From the NCBI GenBank assembly GCA_016839905.1, contig JAEOTJ010000258.1:1-10299 (forward strand): DNA of 10,299 bases, read 5' to 3'. How positions within the stretch are numbered: position 1 is the stretch's first letter; every line of letters starts with the position of its first letter. Source of the DNA: Promethearchaeota archaeon (GTDB lineage: Archaea > Asgardarchaeota > Lokiarchaeia > Sigynarchaeales > SOKP01). The position numbers and the translations under genes were made by a program. Below the pieces are notes generated by a model. It worked only from the letters and a program-made list of their open reading frames with translations, made no database searches and was not told where the DNA came from. Positions 1 to 5,933 of the stretch are shown piece after piece.

Positions 1-2
1 AT

Positions 3-80
3 ATAATACTTATTACAAGCACGATTGGAATAACGCTTATAATGATCTTTTTACTCAAAAAGAAAAGCATCGAACCCTAA
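3..80 (+). CDS. C-terminal end of a membrane-anchored protein (5' end outside window)
   Basis: The frame is open from the window edge to a TAA at 78-80. The 25 visible residues are a hydrophobic stretch (ITLIMIFLL preceded by IILITSTIG) followed by the basic tail KKKSIEP. That is the usual end of a single-pass protein with its bulk outside the cell and a short positively charged cytoplasmic tail, as also seen in the gene at 8690-9532. Nothing can be said of the main domain. The stop lies 21 bases before the next open surface-protein fragment, so this could be one member of a tandem family. Membrane anchoring is read from hydrophobicity only. Confidence 0.45.
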   Translation: MILITSTIGITLIMIFLLKKKSIEP

Positions 81-101
81 ATTAAATTTTATTAAAAATA
101 A

Positions 102-419
102 ATTTTTCTATCTACAAATCATACTTTTACGGGGCAATCAGGTACGATAAATCAAACGCTATGGACATTCATTTGGACACCCTTATCTCATGATGATGTT
201 ATCATTATCGAATTTTTTGCGAATGATAGTTTTGGTAGAATCAGTAATGCAAGCATTCAAGTGAAAAAGCATTCCCCCGCTTCTCAAGATGATACACAGC
301 CTCCAGATGGTTCAGATTTAATGATGATAATCGTGGTAATTAGCGTTATAGGAGGAGTTTCCGCCATAGGAGTCATAGGAATTTTAAAGCTCTATCATTG
401 CATTTTAACTCTGCTATGA
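102..419 (+). pseudogene. Remnant of an Ig-like repeat surface protein with C-terminal membrane helix
   Basis: This frame is open from just after a TAA at 99-101 to a TGA at 417-419 (105 codons) but has no usable start codon at its 5' side; the only ATGs lie deep inside, just before the hydrophobic segment. The translation contains the pattern LWTFIWTPLSHDDVIIIEFF followed by ANDSFG and NASIQVKK. This resembles one Ig-like/cadherin-like beta-sandwich repeat of the large Lokiarchaeal surface proteins. A short acidic linker (SQDDTQPPDGSD) and a hydrophobic helix (MMIIVVISVIGG and onward) follow. The usual basic cytoplasmic tail is missing; the frame instead ends in LKLYHCILTLL, suggesting a lesion behind the helix. 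I read it as the 3' remnant of a much longer gene whose 5' part has been deleted. Family assignment is by pattern only. Confidence 0.55.
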
Positions 420-674
420 AAGCAGCTCGAAACAAGAACTTGCGGATTCTGTAAAACTCCTATAGATCTCTACTGATATACAAAAGATAACAATTACATG
501 AAAATTCATGAACTTAGAACCACTTGGTTAAATCAAGATTCTCCAATTTTTTGTCATAATCTATGCAAACGCAAGTATTTAAAAGCGAAATATGCTTTAG
601 AAATAAAAAACATTATTCCTCACTCTCCTTTTTCTTTTCAATCTTTTCCCATTGTCTTTCTAACCAATCATTAG
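420..674 (+). pseudogene. Broken cysteine-rich (zinc-finger-like) reading frame with in-frame TGA
   Basis: Directly after the TGA of the surface-protein remnant, the same frame reads KQLETRTCGFCKTPIDLY, a TGA at 474-476, then YTKDNNY and, from an ATG at 498, MKIHELRTTWLNQDSPIFCH with NLCKRKYLKAKYALE after it. A C-x2-C pair before the stop and a C-x3-C pair (FCHNLCKR) after it would together make a plausible four-cysteine zinc site, so the TGA looks like a lesion inside a small metal-binding protein. No start codon precedes the first pair. The 58-codon part from 498 to 674 could be translated alone, but its last 20 codons run antisense through the neighbouring minus-strand gene and look unconstrained. 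A selenocysteine reading of the TGA is possible in principle in Asgard archaea, but nothing else supports it. Function unknown. Confidence 0.3.
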
Positions 675-876
675 GCTGGTTATCTGGTACTACTCCACAA
701 GATCCTTCAAGACACCATTCACATACTAACCATTCTGATATATCTTGTTTGAATATTTGTTCCAATTTTTCATATTCTTCATTTTCTTCAGTATGTGGTA
801 TGTATCCTTCATCAATTAATTGTTTACATAAACTACATAGTTGTTTTTCTTCAAATGTTAGAAAATTAAACCACAT
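613..876 (-). CDS. Small cysteine-rich hypothetical protein (87 aa)
   Basis: I do not recognise this family. The 87-residue product has C14-x2-C17, H28, and C52-x2-C55 with C60 close behind, an arrangement that could bind a zinc ion. The tail is strongly charged (IEKKKESEE) and there is neither a signal peptide nor a membrane segment, so a cytoplasmic location is likely. The start at 876 is supported by a purine-rich GAGGGATA just ahead of the ATG and by a one-base TAATG overlap with the stop of an upstream frame (876-1013), typical of translational coupling. The gene runs opposite to the remnants on its left, and its last bases overlap the tail of the degraded frame there. It may be a genuine small gene that survived among debris; codon usage is ordinary for this AT-rich DNA. 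Confidence 0.55.
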   Translation of the reverse strand: MWFNFLTFEEKQLCSLCKQLIDEGYIPHTEENEEYEKLEQIFKQDISEWLVCEWCLEGSCGVVPDNQPNDWLERQWEKIEKKKESEE

Positions 877-1013
877 TATCCCTCATCTTCTTTTTCCTTT
901 TCAATCTTCTTTAATCCAAATAAGTTCTTAGCAGCAATTGGGGTACATCCTTCATTTACTAATTCTTCAATAATAATTTTTATAAATATGATAGCGCTTT
1001 GATTTATAAACAC
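876..1013 (-). CDS. Short frame coupled upstream of the cysteine-rich gene; possibly a gene fragment
   Basis: The minus strand is open from about 1050 down to a TAA at 876-878. Its stop shares one base with the ATG of the next gene (TAATG). The clearest part reads IIIEELVNEGCTPIAAKNLF followed by GLKKIEKEKEDEG, which looks like real protein: a helix, a turn and a charged tail. No ATG occurs in frame; a GTG at 1013-1011 would give 45 residues, but there is no Shine-Dalgarno sequence before it. It is therefore either a small gene with an alternative start or, more likely, the surviving 3' end of a truncated gene. The coupling to the gene below is the best evidence that it was once expressed. 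Confidence 0.3.
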   Translation of the reverse strand: MFINQSAIIFIKIIIEELVNEGCTPIAAKNLFGLKKIEKEKEDEG

Positions 1014-1121
1014 ATTCAAAATAAATGTAAAATTTAGATATTCACTAATTTTTATTTATTATTTTATTTTTTGACAATTCCAATTCTATTAGTATTAAGA
1101 ATATAAAATTAGTTTTTACAT

Positions 1122-1260
1122 ATTATTTTGAACAATTTAAAATGAAATATCAAAAAGATTCTTTATAAAGGATTTTCCATTATTTATGAAAAATTTTCCA
1201 TTATTTTGAACAACTTTTTTCTTTTCACCAATTTATTTATAAATGATTTTCCATTTATTT
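1122..1260. repeat. Dispersed direct repeats (ATTTTCCATTATTT and ATTATTTTGAACAA)
   Basis: ATTTTCCATTATTT occurs at 1172-1185 and 1193-1206, with a near copy, ATTTTCCATTTATTT, at 1246-1260. ATTATTTTGAACAA occurs at 1122-1135 and 1200-1213. The two units overlap at 1200-1206, so the second stretch is a composite. Unlike the surrounding homopolymer-rich DNA these copies share identical CC and GAAC cores, which argues against simple composition bias. The role is unknown; candidates are protein-binding sites ahead of the defence genes or the residue of repeated slippage. Confidence 0.5.
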
Positions 1261-1280
1261 TGAATTCTCACATGTGGTTT

Positions 1281-1360
1281 CGTTAAATGAAATGATAAAT
1301 CGTTAAAAAATGAAATGATAAAAAAAATGAAATGATAAAAAAAATGAAATGATAAAAAAA
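1281..1360. repeat. Short tandem array of ATGAAATGATA units
   Basis: Four identical ATGAAATGATA cores lie at 1287-1297, 1310-1320, 1327-1337 and 1344-1354. The last three have an exact 17-base period with A-tract spacers; the first two are each preceded by CGTTAAA. This is a minisatellite-like array about 80 bases long, roughly 260 bases upstream of the first defence gene. It has no CRISPR character: the spacers are pure A runs and the unit is far too short. Confidence 0.65.
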
Positions 1361-1370
1361 TGTACACTTC

Positions 1371-1410
1371 TTTCAGAAAAGATGAAACATTTTTCAGAAA
1401 AAATGAAACA
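1371..1410. repeat. Two-copy direct repeat TTTCAGAAAARATGAAACA
   Basis: A 19-base unit at 1371-1389 is repeated at 1392-1410 with a single difference (G or A at one position), a 21-base period. It directly follows the ATGAAATGATA array and shares its ATGAAA element. Two turns of DNA between copies would place them on the same face of the helix, as for a dimeric regulator, but that is only a suggestion. Confidence 0.5.
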
Positions 1411-1581
1411 ATGATAGTTCATAACGTTTAATTTAAGAATTTCTTTTTTAATTTTAATATATTTTTTATTAATTTAAAATTGCCATATTTAGTATTTAAA
1501 TTTCACTTTGAATAGATGTATCTAAGTGTGAGGAACAATAAAATATAATAGGTGAAACTGTTTTTATTCAGTAATTAAAAG

Positions 1582-1594
1582 TTTATTTTTAAAA
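1582..1594 (+). promoter_or_regulatory. TATA-like box of the 1617 gene (leaderless transcript likely)
   Basis: TTTATTTTTAAAA is centred about 28 bases upstream of the ATG at 1617. The archaeal TATA box usually sits 25-28 bases before the transcription start, so transcription would begin at or next to the start codon. No Shine-Dalgarno sequence precedes the ATG, which fits a leaderless mRNA. Position is inferred only from spacing and composition. Confidence 0.35.
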
Positions 1595-1616
1595 TCAATA
1601 AAAATACTGATAATAT

Positions 1617-2723
1617 ATGACTTATACTCATTCGACAAATCACAGTTTTAACCCGAAAATTGATTTTTGGAGACCAATAGAAAAATTTTTCAACTCATTT
1701 CCATATTGGACACAATGGAATAAATATCGTAGTAAAAATGACATTATTAGTTTTTATGAAACTGAAACAAAAGAGTCTTTTGACATTTATGATGATGATG
1801 TGGATATATACGGAAATGAGATAATCGAGTTATACATCCTCCGAGGGGCACATAATATACTATTAAAAGACATTCCTGAGGAGCAAAGGAAAAATACTCC
1901 AGTAGGAACTAGAATAAATCATACAGGAAAGATTATAAAGTTTTTATCAAATCATATTTCAAATCCAGATACCCTGCATAAATTCCAACACTTCTTTGAA
2001 TGTGCCCATAAATTTCTTGTTAATATAAAAAATTTTGATATTAATAATCCAATAATTAGAAGCCACGGATTATCTGATAAAAGTGATGCTAATTATAAAA
2101 GTAAACAAGAAAAATTCATAGAAAATTACATTAATAAAGATAAAGCAATTATTAAACCAAGTGTTTTTAAAGATTTTTTCAACTCAGCGTGTAGAAAGCA
2201 CGGGGTTCCGTTTGTCATGTTTACTCAAAATGACGAGTGTTATGTAATTCATACTACAGATATTTTTGTTGAAAAGGCGATATTGGATACACCTGTTTTC
2301 CTGAAAAATAATAACTTAAAACAAGCCAACGAGTATTTTGTTAAGGCAGTTACTTGGAGGGATAAAGGTGATTTTAAGGAAAGTCTGAATAATCTCCGTC
2401 AAGCAATGGAAGATATAAGGGATGAGACCTATAAAAAATATAATCTTGGAAATCCTTCTACAAGTCTTCACAATGATTTGATGAGGCTTTTTGACCAATA
2501 TAAAGATAAGGTTTTTGATTTCTCAAAAATACCGCAATCAGATCCTAAAGAATTGGAAAAAATTGTTTCAAAATTAAAAGAAAGCGTATCATTGGTATTG
2601 AAAATGACCAATATCGGGTCTCATAAATCCTCAGTTCCAACTCTAATTGATGAAAACACGACTTTATTTGCTTTGGGGTTAGTTGCAGCAATATTCCCTT
2701 ATTTATTTTACTTATTAAAATAA
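1617..2723 (+). CDS. Hypothetical Abi/HEPN-like helical protein, candidate defence gene (368 aa)
   Basis: The 368-residue protein is not confidently assignable. Residues 1-230 are a mixed, aromatic and charged region (for example FWRPIEKFFNSFPYWTQWNK near residue 17) that I do not recognise. From about 235 the sequence becomes regularly helical: a motif like ANEYFVKAVTWRDKGDFKES, then LNNLRQAMEDIRDETYKKY, a linker, and KIVSKLKESVSLVLKMTNIG followed by SH336K. Two long helices followed by an asparagine/histidine turn and a hydrophobic last helix (LFALGLVAAIFPYLFYLL) match the layout of the abortive-infection C-terminal and HEPN-like domains. No canonical R-x4-6-H RNase motif is visible, so ribonuclease activity should not be assumed; the last helix could also be a membrane segment. 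It lies 82 bases upstream of the SIR2 gene on the same strand, which makes a partner role (sensor or regulator of the NADase) plausible. Confidence in the gene is high, in the domain call low. Confidence 0.8.
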   Translation: MTYTHSTNHSFNPKIDFWRPIEKFFNSFPYWTQWNKYRSKNDIISFYETETKESFDIYDDDVDIYGNEIIELYILRGAHNILLKDIPEEQRKNTPVGTRINHTGKIIKFLSNHISNPDTLHKFQHFFECAHKFLVNIKNFDINNPIIRSHGLSDKSDANYKSKQEKFIENYINKDKAIIKPSVFKDFFNSACRKHGVPFVMFTQNDECYVIHTTDIFVEKAILDTPVFLKNNNLKQANEYFVKAVTWRDKGDFKESLNNLRQAMEDIRDETYKKYNLGNPSTSLHNDLMRLFDQYKDKVFDFSKIPQSDPKELEKIVSKLKESVSLVLKMTNIGSHKSSVPTLIDENTTLFALGLVAAIFPYLFYLLK

Positions 2724-2805
2724 AAAATAAAGTGAGAATTAATTATGGATTTAGCAATCAAGTACGGACTTATGATTTAAATATCTAAATATTCAAATAA
2801 TTTTT
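2724..2805 (+). promoter_or_regulatory. Spacer with TATA-like box of the SIR2 gene
   Basis: The 82-base gap between the two plus-strand genes contains TTTAAATAT at 2776-2784, centred 26 bases before the ATG at 2806, the right distance for a leaderless archaeal transcript. No Shine-Dalgarno sequence is present. The SIR2 gene can therefore be transcribed on its own as well as by read-through from the gene upstream. An 11-codon frame at 2744-2779 is too short to be called. Confidence 0.4.
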
Positions 2806-3744
2806 ATGACCTTTTTATTTTTTTTTGGAGCTGGAGCTAGTTTTGGTTCTAATAGTATTTTGCCAGAACCACCTCTGATGGGAAAAAATTTATTTAAAAA
2901 GCTTAAATTAGATTTTAAAAATTCTTGGGGGCTTTTAAATAAAGTGGAATTTAATGAATTTGAAGTAGGAATGGGAAAGATTTGGGATTCAAAATCTCAG
3001 ATTGTACCCCTATTAATGAGGGATCTAGCTAAATATTTTTTAAAATTTCATGTTAATAATCCATATGAAAATCTATACTATAAACTTTTAGATAATATAA
3101 TCAAATTAAATTTGCTTAACCAATCATTTTTTTCTACATTAAATTATGATTGTATTTTTGAAGAGATCTTTCATTTTTTAAGATATGAAGTTAATTATTT
3201 TTCTGAGGTGCCCAAAACTGATAAAGAAATTGTTTTTTGGAAACTTCATGGTTCAAGTAATTTTATTCCATCAAATAGGAAGGAATCAAACATTAAAATA
3301 GATATTAAAAATCAATTTGTCAAATATTCAAAATATGCATCTTTTAATCCAGATATTGAGGGGGTTAATACAAATGACGCTATAGATTTTTGTAATTCTG
3401 ATACGGCTTTGTATCCATCTATGTGTATTTATTGTAAAGGGAAACCTTTACAAATATCATCCTATTTGAAAAATACTCTTATAAATTTTTGGCAAAGGAA
3501 AGTTATAACTTCAAAATATATTATCATAATAGGTATAAAGCCTCATCCTGATGATAAACATATTTGGGATCCTTTAATTAAAACTCAAGCTAAATTACTT
3601 TTTATTGGTAATAAAGAAAAATTTAAAGATTGGATAAAAGAATATAAACCGAAGGCTAATTATGAGATTTTATCCAATAGGTTTGAAGATGGATTACCAA
3701 AATTAATTAATTATATAAAGTTAAATTTTCTCAATTTAAATTAA
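2806..3744 (+). CDS. SIR2-family (SIR2-like NADase) defence protein, 312 aa
   Basis: A SIR2-like domain of the SIR2_2 type fills almost the whole protein. The NAD-binding motif is GAGAS at residues 8-12, close to the start, which supports the ATG at 2806. STLNYD (N113, D115) corresponds to the family's S/T-N-Y-D motif. WKLHGS places the catalytic histidine at H148. IIGIKPHPDDKHIW (about 241-254) matches the G-x-S/K-x3-D-x-H-I segment, and AKLLFIGNKEKF continues the Rossmann fold. One C-x2-C (C207, C210) is present but not the paired cysteines of a deacetylase zinc module, which favours the defence-type NADase branch over histone deacetylase-like sirtuins. Such proteins deplete NAD+ on infection in systems such as Thoeris, DSR and SIR2-Argonaute. 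No DNA-binding or long C-terminal sensor domain is attached, so a separate sensor is expected, perhaps the gene at 1617. The stop overlaps the stop of the convergent neighbour by 14 bases. Confidence 0.85.
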   Translation: MTFLFFFGAGASFGSNSILPEPPLMGKNLFKKLKLDFKNSWGLLNKVEFNEFEVGMGKIWDSKSQIVPLLMRDLAKYFLKFHVNNPYENLYYKLLDNIIKLNLLNQSFFSTLNYDCIFEEIFHFLRYEVNYFSEVPKTDKEIVFWKLHGSSNFIPSNRKESNIKIDIKNQFVKYSKYASFNPDIEGVNTNDAIDFCNSDTALYPSMCIYCKGKPLQISSYLKNTLINFWQRKVITSKYIIIIGIKPHPDDKHIWDPLIKTQAKLLFIGNKEKFKDWIKEYKPKANYEILSNRFEDGLPKLINYIKLNFLNLN

Positions 3745-4561
3745 TTCTAATTCGTTGTATAGAATTAGGATCATCAATTTGAAGTGCTCCATACCAGCAA
3801 ATATCAATAACATGATTTAAATTACCATCCGTACCCCCATTATATCTAAAAGTAACTTCTAAGGGGCTTTTCTCGATTAGTTTAAAAGTGGGTTTATTTT
3901 GTTTCGATTTAGGAATACAAACGAGTTTATGATTGTTTTCTTTATCTGCGTTATGAAAGAGTTCAATCCATTTAAAGATATCATCTAAATTTTCCAATTC
4001 TGTTTCTTTTGAAATTAATTTGCCTTCTGTTGTCAGGATCGGAGGATCAGTTTTAGCTCGGCGATGGATGTTAGAATCACTCATTAGAATAAATGGAGTG
4101 GTAAAACCAGCAATTTTTAGTTTATCTATAAGTCCCTTAACAGCACTATTTAGATTCTTAGCATAATTTTCACTTGATTTACCAAAAAAACAGTCAATAC
4201 TTATATCTTTTTTATCGGTACCTCTTAATACAAATTTCTCTATTTGGTGGAAGAAGTTATTGAGGGCGGAAAAAATCCCCCTATGTAATTCTACCGCAAC
4301 ATTCTTTCCCATCGCAACGAATTTATCTATATCAGACTTTCTTACTTTTACGATCATCCAAATTTTTGCCACATAATCAATATTATATTCATTAGAGCTG
4401 ACTTTACAAAGGTTTATCATACTTTTTTCTTGCTCTTTATTATAATTATCAAAAATCTCACTTTCTAATCGTTTTACTAACCCCTCTTTCCGTAATAAAG
4501 GAACAATCCCTATACTTCTTTGCTCTATGTCATCCTTTAGGATTTTCTTTATATCTTTCAT
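3731..4561 (-). CDS. HK97-fold-like (encapsulin/capsid-type) shell protein candidate, 276 aa
   Basis: Gene call is firm; function is a hypothesis. The length (276 aa) is that of encapsulins (about 265-285). The order of features follows the HK97-type shell fold: an N-terminal arm (RSIGIVPLLRKEGLV, about 16-29); a strand, WMIVKVRKSDIDKFVAMGKN (about 68-87), comparable to the 'v.f.ls..ELd...rG' segment; a long helix, IFSALNNFFHQIEKFVLRG (about 96-114), like the family's 'aar.ia..Ed..if.G'; a helix, LNSAVKGLIDKLKIAGF, leading to PFILMSDSNIHR, like 'GpyaLvls...y'; and a C-terminus, VTFRYNGGTDGNLNHVIDIC with ALQIDDPNSIQRIRI (about 258-272), like the family's closing 'f.v.nPeAi..l'. There is no signal peptide or membrane segment. 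No portal, terminase or protease gene is near, so a resident provirus is not evident. Alternatives are an unrelated alpha/beta protein of unknown function or a domesticated viral capsid. A TATA box lies 40-50 bases upstream. Confidence 0.75.
   Translation of the reverse strand: MKDIKKILKDDIEQRSIGIVPLLRKEGLVKRLESEIFDNYNKEQEKSMINLCKVSSNEYNIDYVAKIWMIVKVRKSDIDKFVAMGKNVAVELHRGIFSALNNFFHQIEKFVLRGTDKKDISIDCFFGKSSENYAKNLNSAVKGLIDKLKIAGFTTPFILMSDSNIHRRAKTDPPILTTEGKLISKETELENLDDIFKWIELFHNADKENNHKLVCIPKSKQNKPTFKLIEKSPLEVTFRYNGGTDGNLNHVIDICWYGALQIDDPNSIQRIRINLN
3747..3768. terminator. Possible hairpin just after the SIR2 stop codon
   Basis: CTAATTC (3747-3753) and GAATTAG (3762-3768) are perfect inverted repeats around an 8-base loop, starting three bases after the SIR2 stop. 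It lies inside the 3' coding part of the convergent gene, so the bases are also under coding constraint. The stem is AT-rich and weak, and archaea mostly terminate at U-tracts, so this is only a candidate 3'-end structure. Confidence 0.2.
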
Positions 4562-4598
4562 CTGCTTTTCTGTTAATCCAAAAGAAATTCTAAAACAC

Positions 4599-4612
4599 CT
4601 TTTTATATATAA
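4599..4612 (-). promoter_or_regulatory. Strong TATA box of the shell-like gene
   Basis: On the minus strand the sequence reads TTATATATAAAAAG, the clearest archaeal TATA box in the window. Transcription would start about 25 bases downstream, near 4579, giving a leader of some 18 bases before the ATG at 4561. The gene therefore probably has its own promoter rather than relying on read-through from the abiE genes 175 bases upstream. Confidence 0.5.
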
Positions 4613-4635
4613 TCAAATCTTGAGATTTTAATGAA

Positions 4636-4687
4636 TTAAGGGAATTTAAATTTATACTACTTTTATTTCAGTAAATTAATTCCTTAA
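4636..4687. terminator. Imperfect inverted repeat after the abiEii stop
   Basis: A TTAAGGGAATTTAAATTTA arm (4636-4654) pairs imperfectly with TAAATTAATTCCTTAA (4672-4687) around a 17-base loop. It lies 50-100 bases beyond the abiEii stop and 24 bases before the TATA box of the next minus-strand gene. It may end abiE transcription or be an operator for the shell-like gene; the AT-rich arms also make chance likely. Confidence 0.25.
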
Positions 4688-4736
4688 ATTCAAATTTTAA
4701 GTTTGGAATATTAAATTCGAGTTATATCTTAAAATT

Positions 4737-5933
4737 TTATGAAATCAACTGAAATAGATCAAGAGGAAAATAAGAACCAAACCAGAAGAGTAATCCCATA
4801 GGGTCTATTTTCTTCATTTCTTTAAGTTGCAAGTGATATTTTTCTTCCCTCTTTAATTTTCTTAGCTTTTCAATGATATTATTAATAATCTTTTCATCTT
4901 GAATTAGTTCTTTTGTTTTTAGATTCTCTTGTTGAAATACATCCATAGCTATGGGTGCTTTTATATCTTTATTATGTTGAAGTAACATCAATTTTCCTAA
5001 AAATGCAATTTTTGCAGAAGTTGTTCTCGTTTTTAATAAACTTAGTTTTAATTTTGTTGATGTATATGCGAATAGACCAGTTATCCCCCGTTTTAAAAAA
5101 TCAGTTTTCTTTTTTATATATACATCTTTTATCCAACCAGGGGTATGTTGTGTCAAGGAAAAAAGCTTACAAATCTCAATAAGATCCTTAATTACCTTCT
5201 CAAATTCTAATTTAGGTAATGAACGTTTTTCTTTCTCAAATTCAAATATGTTATAGAAAGCATTATAAATTTCTTGAAGACTATCAGAATAATCTAATAA
5301 TATAGAGATATCATATAATTGTTTTGCAAAATTCAAGGGATTTTTATCCATTTCTTTTCCAATAGTATTTGGACAGATTACTGTTAGTTTATCTCCTAAT
5401 AAAGCATTTTTAGTTGGTGTTCTAACAGAATATTTCGATTCATAGAGAAATGTTTTAATGGGAGTATTCTGGATCTTATAATTAGGCTCATGGAGTAGGA
5501 AATCTAATTCAATTTTAGAAGGATTATCAAAAAATAAGGACGGAATATAAATATTATATAATATTAAATATGGTGGTAAATCTTCTCCTCCTACTCGTTG
5601 AAAATTATAAATTTTTTTATTAAATCTATTATGAATTTTCTTTAATATAGAGGTTATTTCTTCCTCTGAAGCTCCAATAGCTAAATCAATATCAATGCTT
5701 AATCTTTGTAGGCTTTCTGGAATTAATAATTGTACTGCTGAACCACCTTTAAAAATAGGATCTAATCCCATATCTCTCAATTGAGAAAGATATTCTAATC
5801 CATTTAAAGCTCTTTCATATAAATCTTGATGAATACCATTTCTTTCTTTTACTTGACTCAAGATAAACTCTTGGTCGAAGTATTTTTTCTCACCAATAAA
5901 TTTTTCTTGGAAGTCCGAATTAAAAAAGACCAT
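4737..5933 (-). CDS. abiEii: AbiEii-type nucleotidyltransferase toxin, 398 aa
   Basis: This is the toxin half of a type IV AbiE toxin-antitoxin system. The DNA polymerase beta-like nucleotidyltransferase core is clear: FKGGSAVQLL has the G-G-S motif at residues 63-65, SIDIDLAIG gives the metal-binding D81 and D83, and KIELDF supplies the third acidic residue, D144. The second conserved block follows at ALLGDKLTVICPNTIG (about 177-192) with QLYDIS (D208), matching the AbiEii 'kl.a...R...D..Dl' region. The C-terminal 190 residues are helical. Related MenT toxins add nucleotides to tRNA acceptor stems and block translation; the substrate here is inferred. The ATG at 5933 is preceded by a strong GGGGAGGG Shine-Dalgarno sequence inside the end of the upstream gene. 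The 14-base overlap with abiEi indicates coupled translation, as is standard for the pair. Confidence 0.88.
   Translation of the reverse strand: MVFFNSDFQEKFIGEKKYFDQEFILSQVKERNGIHQDLYERALNGLEYLSQLRDMGLDPIFKGGSAVQLLIPESLQRLSIDIDLAIGASEEEITSILKKIHNRFNKKIYNFQRVGGEDLPPYLILYNIYIPSLFFDNPSKIELDFLLHEPNYKIQNTPIKTFLYESKYSVRTPTKNALLGDKLTVICPNTIGKEMDKNPLNFAKQLYDISILLDYSDSLQEIYNAFYNIFEFEKEKRSLPKLEFEKVIKDLIEICKLFSLTQHTPGWIKDVYIKKKTDFLKRGITGLFAYTSTKLKLSLLKTRTTSAKIAFLGKLMLLQHNKDIKAPIAMDVFQQENLKTKELIQDEKIINNIIEKLRKLKREEKYHLQLKEMKKIDPMGLLFWFGSYFPLDLFQLIS

Larger units (their letters stand above)
1014..1616. other. Non-coding AT-rich region with direct repeats and the promoter of the defence block
   Basis: About 600 bases with no convincing gene on either strand. 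The left half is plain AT-rich sequence. Between 1122 and 1410 there are several families of short direct repeats, listed separately. The last 40 bases carry a TATA-like box for the gene that starts at 1617. I see no hairpin strong enough to be an RNA gene and no tRNA-like fold. Confidence 0.6.

Noticed and set aside
563..931. A 122-codon plus-strand open frame
   Set aside because: It runs antisense to the cysteine-rich gene at 613-876 and its coupled upstream frame, is rich in Ser/His/Phe as expected of an antisense shadow, and has no ribosome site or promoter.
1281..1410. CRISPR array
   Set aside because: Units are only 11-19 bases, spacers are A-tracts or a few bases, and no cas gene is present.
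2316..2498. A 60-codon minus-strand frame inside the 1617 gene
   Set aside because: Fully within a well-supported gene on the other strand; composition is that of an antisense shadow.
2316..2723. Catalytic HEPN ribonuclease in the 1617 protein
   Set aside because: No R-x4-6-H motif is present in the helical C-terminal part; only the general helical layout and an N-x3-H turn are seen.
3731..4561. Part of an integrated virus
   Set aside because: Only a single capsid-like candidate exists; no portal, terminase, protease, tail or integrase gene or attachment site is seen in the window.
4955..5182. A 75-codon plus-strand frame inside abiEii
   Set aside because: Antisense to a gene with clear catalytic motifs; its hydrophobic content comes from the complementary Lys/Glu-rich codons.
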